Source of the DNA: Anopheles merus
Taxonomy: Eukaryota; Arthropoda; Insecta; Diptera; Culicidae
NCBI RefSeq assembly: GCF_017562075.2
Contig: NC_054085.1
Coordinates: forward strand, 34,463,539 to 34,527,538
Length of the DNA: 64,000 bases
Direction: 5' to 3'
Positions 61,747 to 64,000 of this stretch are shown one piece after another. Each line of letters starts with the position of its first letter. The stretch's first letter is position 1. The position numbers and the translations under genes were made by a program. Below the pieces are notes generated by a model that was given only the letters and a program-made list of their open reading frames with translations, did no database searches and was not told the origin of the DNA.

Positions 61747-64000
61747 CGCTTTTTTTTTCAACCCTCGCCCGCTTGGGAATGGATTTTCCATTTTCCCTCG
61801 TTCCGGGCTTCGCTTTGCTTCCTTCGTTTCCTGCCCCTTCCCTTCCATCTTCAACTAAACAAACCGATGGTTGGTGAGGGAGGATTGGAAAGGAGGGAGT
61901 ATGAAACAGCCAATAGCATCGAAATGATTTCGAATATCAACCGTTAGACTTATTCCGTTCATTTCTGTAATTTTTTGTTTGTTTCAGATTTAAACGATAT
62001 AAATATGCTGAAGTTAAAGACAATTTAAAGATTCTTGAGATTATTTTGTTGTTATCATTCTGTACGCTTAAAAAATATGTTAATGGTAGACTATTCGCAA
62101 AATGATATTAAAGAATTGTTGGCAGAATTACCTCTGTTTTTTGCCAAAATATTTTTAATAGTTAATTTTAAATCTAAAAGCCTCATGTATCAAATGCTAA
62201 AATTTCCGATTGAATCGCTTTCCCTTCCAGAGGAGGAGAGCGGCATGCTGGATGAGGGAGCGGACGCATCCCTAGTGGCCGACGCCGACGACGGCTCGGA
62301 CGAGGAGGCCAACACGAAGGGGAACGCGCAGCAGGACGAAGACGACGACTACGAGCCAGAGGACAACCGCAAGAAGAAGAAGGGCAAAAAGCGCAAAGCG
62401 CGCAGCAGCGACGAAAAGCGCGGCCGCAAGAAGAAAAAGCGCAAGAAGAACGACAGCGGCGACGAGAGCGACCAGAAGCAGAGCGATGACGGGGGAAGCA
62501 GTGCGGCGGCGGCGGCAGCGGCTGCAGCTGCAGCGGCCGCCGCTGCGGCCGCCGAGTCCGACTACGAGTCACGCCCGAAGCGTGGCCGAGATCGGAAGAA
62601 GGGCAGCAGCAGTCGTTCGGGTGCGGCGGCGGCAGCCAGCGAGGTGGAGAAGAAGTCGGAGGAGAAGGAAAAGATGCCCACGATTCAGGAGGTGTGCAGC
62701 TCGTTCGATCTGACCGACGTGAAGATCGAGTACACGGAGGACGATTTCGAGAATCTGGTCACGTTCAAGATGTTCCAGACGCACGTGCGGCCGATCCTGA
62801 CGAAGGAGAATCCGCGCGTTCCGATGGCGAAGCTGATGATGCTGGTCGCGGCCAAGTGGCGCGAGTTCTGCACCCTCAACCCGAACATCACGAGCGAGGA
62901 CGCGACGTCGGGCGAGACGGGCGGGCGGGAGGAGGAGACGGCGTCGGCGGCGCCGCCCACGCCCGAGTACGTGCCGAAGTCGAGCCGGTCGCGCAGCAAG
63001 ACGGAAAACAAGCACGACGACATGGTGTACGACGACGAGGACGAGGAGGAAGAGGAGGAGGTGGAGCGAGAGCGAACGCGCAAGAGCAAGAAGGGCAAGA
63101 GCGGAGGCGGCGGCGGCGGTGGAGGTAGCAGTAGCAGCAACAAGAAGGGCGGCGGCGGAGGAAACAGCCGCAAGCAGAAGGTGCCGACGCTGAAGATCAA
63201 GTTTGGCAAGCGCAAGAACGCCAGCTCGGACGAGGAGCAGGACGCGAGCGGCGGCTCGGAGCGCGAGTCGGACGCCGAGTTCGAGAAGATGCTGCAGCAG
63301 TCCGAGCCCGACACGCCGGAACGGGCGAAATCGGCCACCGGGGGCGGTGGTGGGGCCGACGGGGGCGCCGCGGACGAAGCGTCCGATCAACCGGCGGTGC
63401 GCAAGAAGGCCAAAACCAAGATTGGCAACAAGTCGAAGAAGAAAAACAAGTCCAAGAAGAGCAAATTCCCGGACGGTGGGGAGGAGGGCGAGCACGAGCA
63501 TCAGGACTACTGCGAGGTGTGCCAGCAGGGCGGCGAGATCATCCTGTGCGACACGTGCCCCAAGGCGTACCATCTGGTGTGTCTTGATCCGGAGCTGGAG
63601 GACACGCCCGAGGGCAAGTGGTCCTGTCCGACGTGCGAGGCGGAGGGGCCGGCCGACGAGGACGACGACGAGCATCAGGAGTTTTGCCGGGTGTGCAAGG
63701 ACGGTGGCGAGCTGCTGTGCTGCGACAACTGTCCCTCGGCGTACCACACGTTCTGTCTGAACCCGCCGCTCGACGACATTCCCGACGGGGAGTGGCGCTG
63801 TCCGCGCTGCAGCTGCCCGCCGCTCGCGGACAAGGTGCAGAAGATTCTGACCTGGCGCTGGACCGACAAACCGATCAACCCGGACGAACCGTCCACGTCG
63901 AAGGGCGCGGCGGCGGCGGCCGGTGGATCGACCCGGCGCCGCGAGTACTTCGTCAAGTGGCACGAGAAGTCGTACTGGCACTGCGACTGGATCACCGAGC
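60980..64000 (+). CDS. Mi-2: Chromatin remodeller Mi-2/CHD4, N-terminal part (cut by window edge)
   Basis: Exon 1 (60980-61016) encodes MASDEEIDESIA. A 1,214-bp intron (GTAAGT to TTCCAG) leads to exon 2, from 62231 past the right edge, joined in phase as ..ESIAEEESGMLDEG. About 602 residues are visible. In order: acidic/basic charged region, polyalanine run near 103-117, CHD N-terminal domain at about 162-220 (PTIQEVCSSFDLTDV.., MLVAAKWREF), acidic and Gly/Lys-rich linkers, two PHD fingers at about 439-487 (DYCEVCQQGGEIILCDTC..) and 497-545 (EFCRVCKDGGELLCCDNC..), then the start of chromodomain 1 (REYFVKWHEKSYWHCDWITE). Two PHD fingers before the chromodomains identify the CHD3/4/5-Mi-2 subfamily, the ATPase of NuRD, which slides nucleosomes and couples to histone deacetylation. 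The helicase domain is outside the window. Confidence 0.97.
61490..61517. repeat. 28-base palindrome in Mi-2 intron 1
   Basis: CATTGCGGAGCGCT followed directly by AGCGTTCCGCAATG. The two halves are reverse complements with one mismatch in 14. Confidence 0.9.
61704..61744 (+). repeat. (CT)n microsatellite
   Basis: About 20 CT units, within a longer pyrimidine-rich stretch (about 61660-61760). Confidence 0.95.

Larger units (their letters stand above)
61017..62230 (+). other. Intron 1 of Mi-2
   Basis: Contains a 28-base near-perfect palindrome (61490-61517), a (CT)n run (61704-61744) and an AT-rich right half (about 61935-62200). No exon seen inside. Confidence 0.8.

Overview
The window is a piece of an insect nuclear genome. 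It most likely comes from a mosquito, and the style fits Anopheles. The evidence is as follows: genes are split by introns with GT-AG borders; several introns are only 65-80 bp while others exceed 10 kb; one gene encodes a ZAD domain, an arthropod zinc-finger module; the proteins match fly/mosquito families; and microsatellites are dense, with small TA-flanked DNA transposons and tRNA-like SINE fragments. Species assignment is inference. I see no bacterial, viral or CRISPR content.

Layout, left to right. 1-7.2 kb is noncoding, with a candidate TATA promoter near 6.5 kb. 7.3-11.4 kb (+) holds the C-terminal half or a short isoform of a prenylated protein phosphatase 1 targeting subunit (PPP1R16/TIMAP/MYPT3 type, fly MYPT-75D). 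It is recognised by a TLADLKKHR block and a CAAX box at the end. Converging on it is a ZAD + C2H2 zinc-finger gene on the minus strand. Its last exon is 13.9-15.9 kb, but its first exon, with half of the ZAD, lies at 28.3-28.5 kb, so the intron is 12.5 kb. That intron carries a cluster of small transposons at 25.7-27.7 kb. About 1 kb away, head to head, is a ten-finger C2H2 gene (+, 29.5-30.7 kb). 36.2-37.1 kb (-) is a single-PDZ, ERM-binding-type adaptor (Sip1/NHERF).

37.4-54.2 kb is nearly gene-free. It contains one decayed gamma-glutamyl transpeptidase exon-like fragment (40.2-40.4 kb), a degenerate tRNA-like head (44.4 kb) and a long purine tract (53.4 kb). 54.2-59.9 kb (+) is a complete seven-exon gene for the largest subunit of RNA polymerase I (1,746 residues in my model). 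About 1 kb downstream, in the same direction, starts the Mi-2/CHD4 chromatin remodeller. It runs off the right edge inside the first chromodomain.

The genes do not form an operon or one pathway. The nuclear functions (two zinc-finger factors, Pol I, Mi-2) and the two membrane/cortex-associated scaffolds (PPP1R16-like, Sip1-like) are ordinary neighbours on a chromosome arm. I did not find a convincing new biological system. The most useful observations are the rejoined ZAD gene, an open upstream extension of the PPP1R16-like exon with a conserved-looking phosphosite, two MITE families sharing TA-flanked ends, and the transpeptidase relic.
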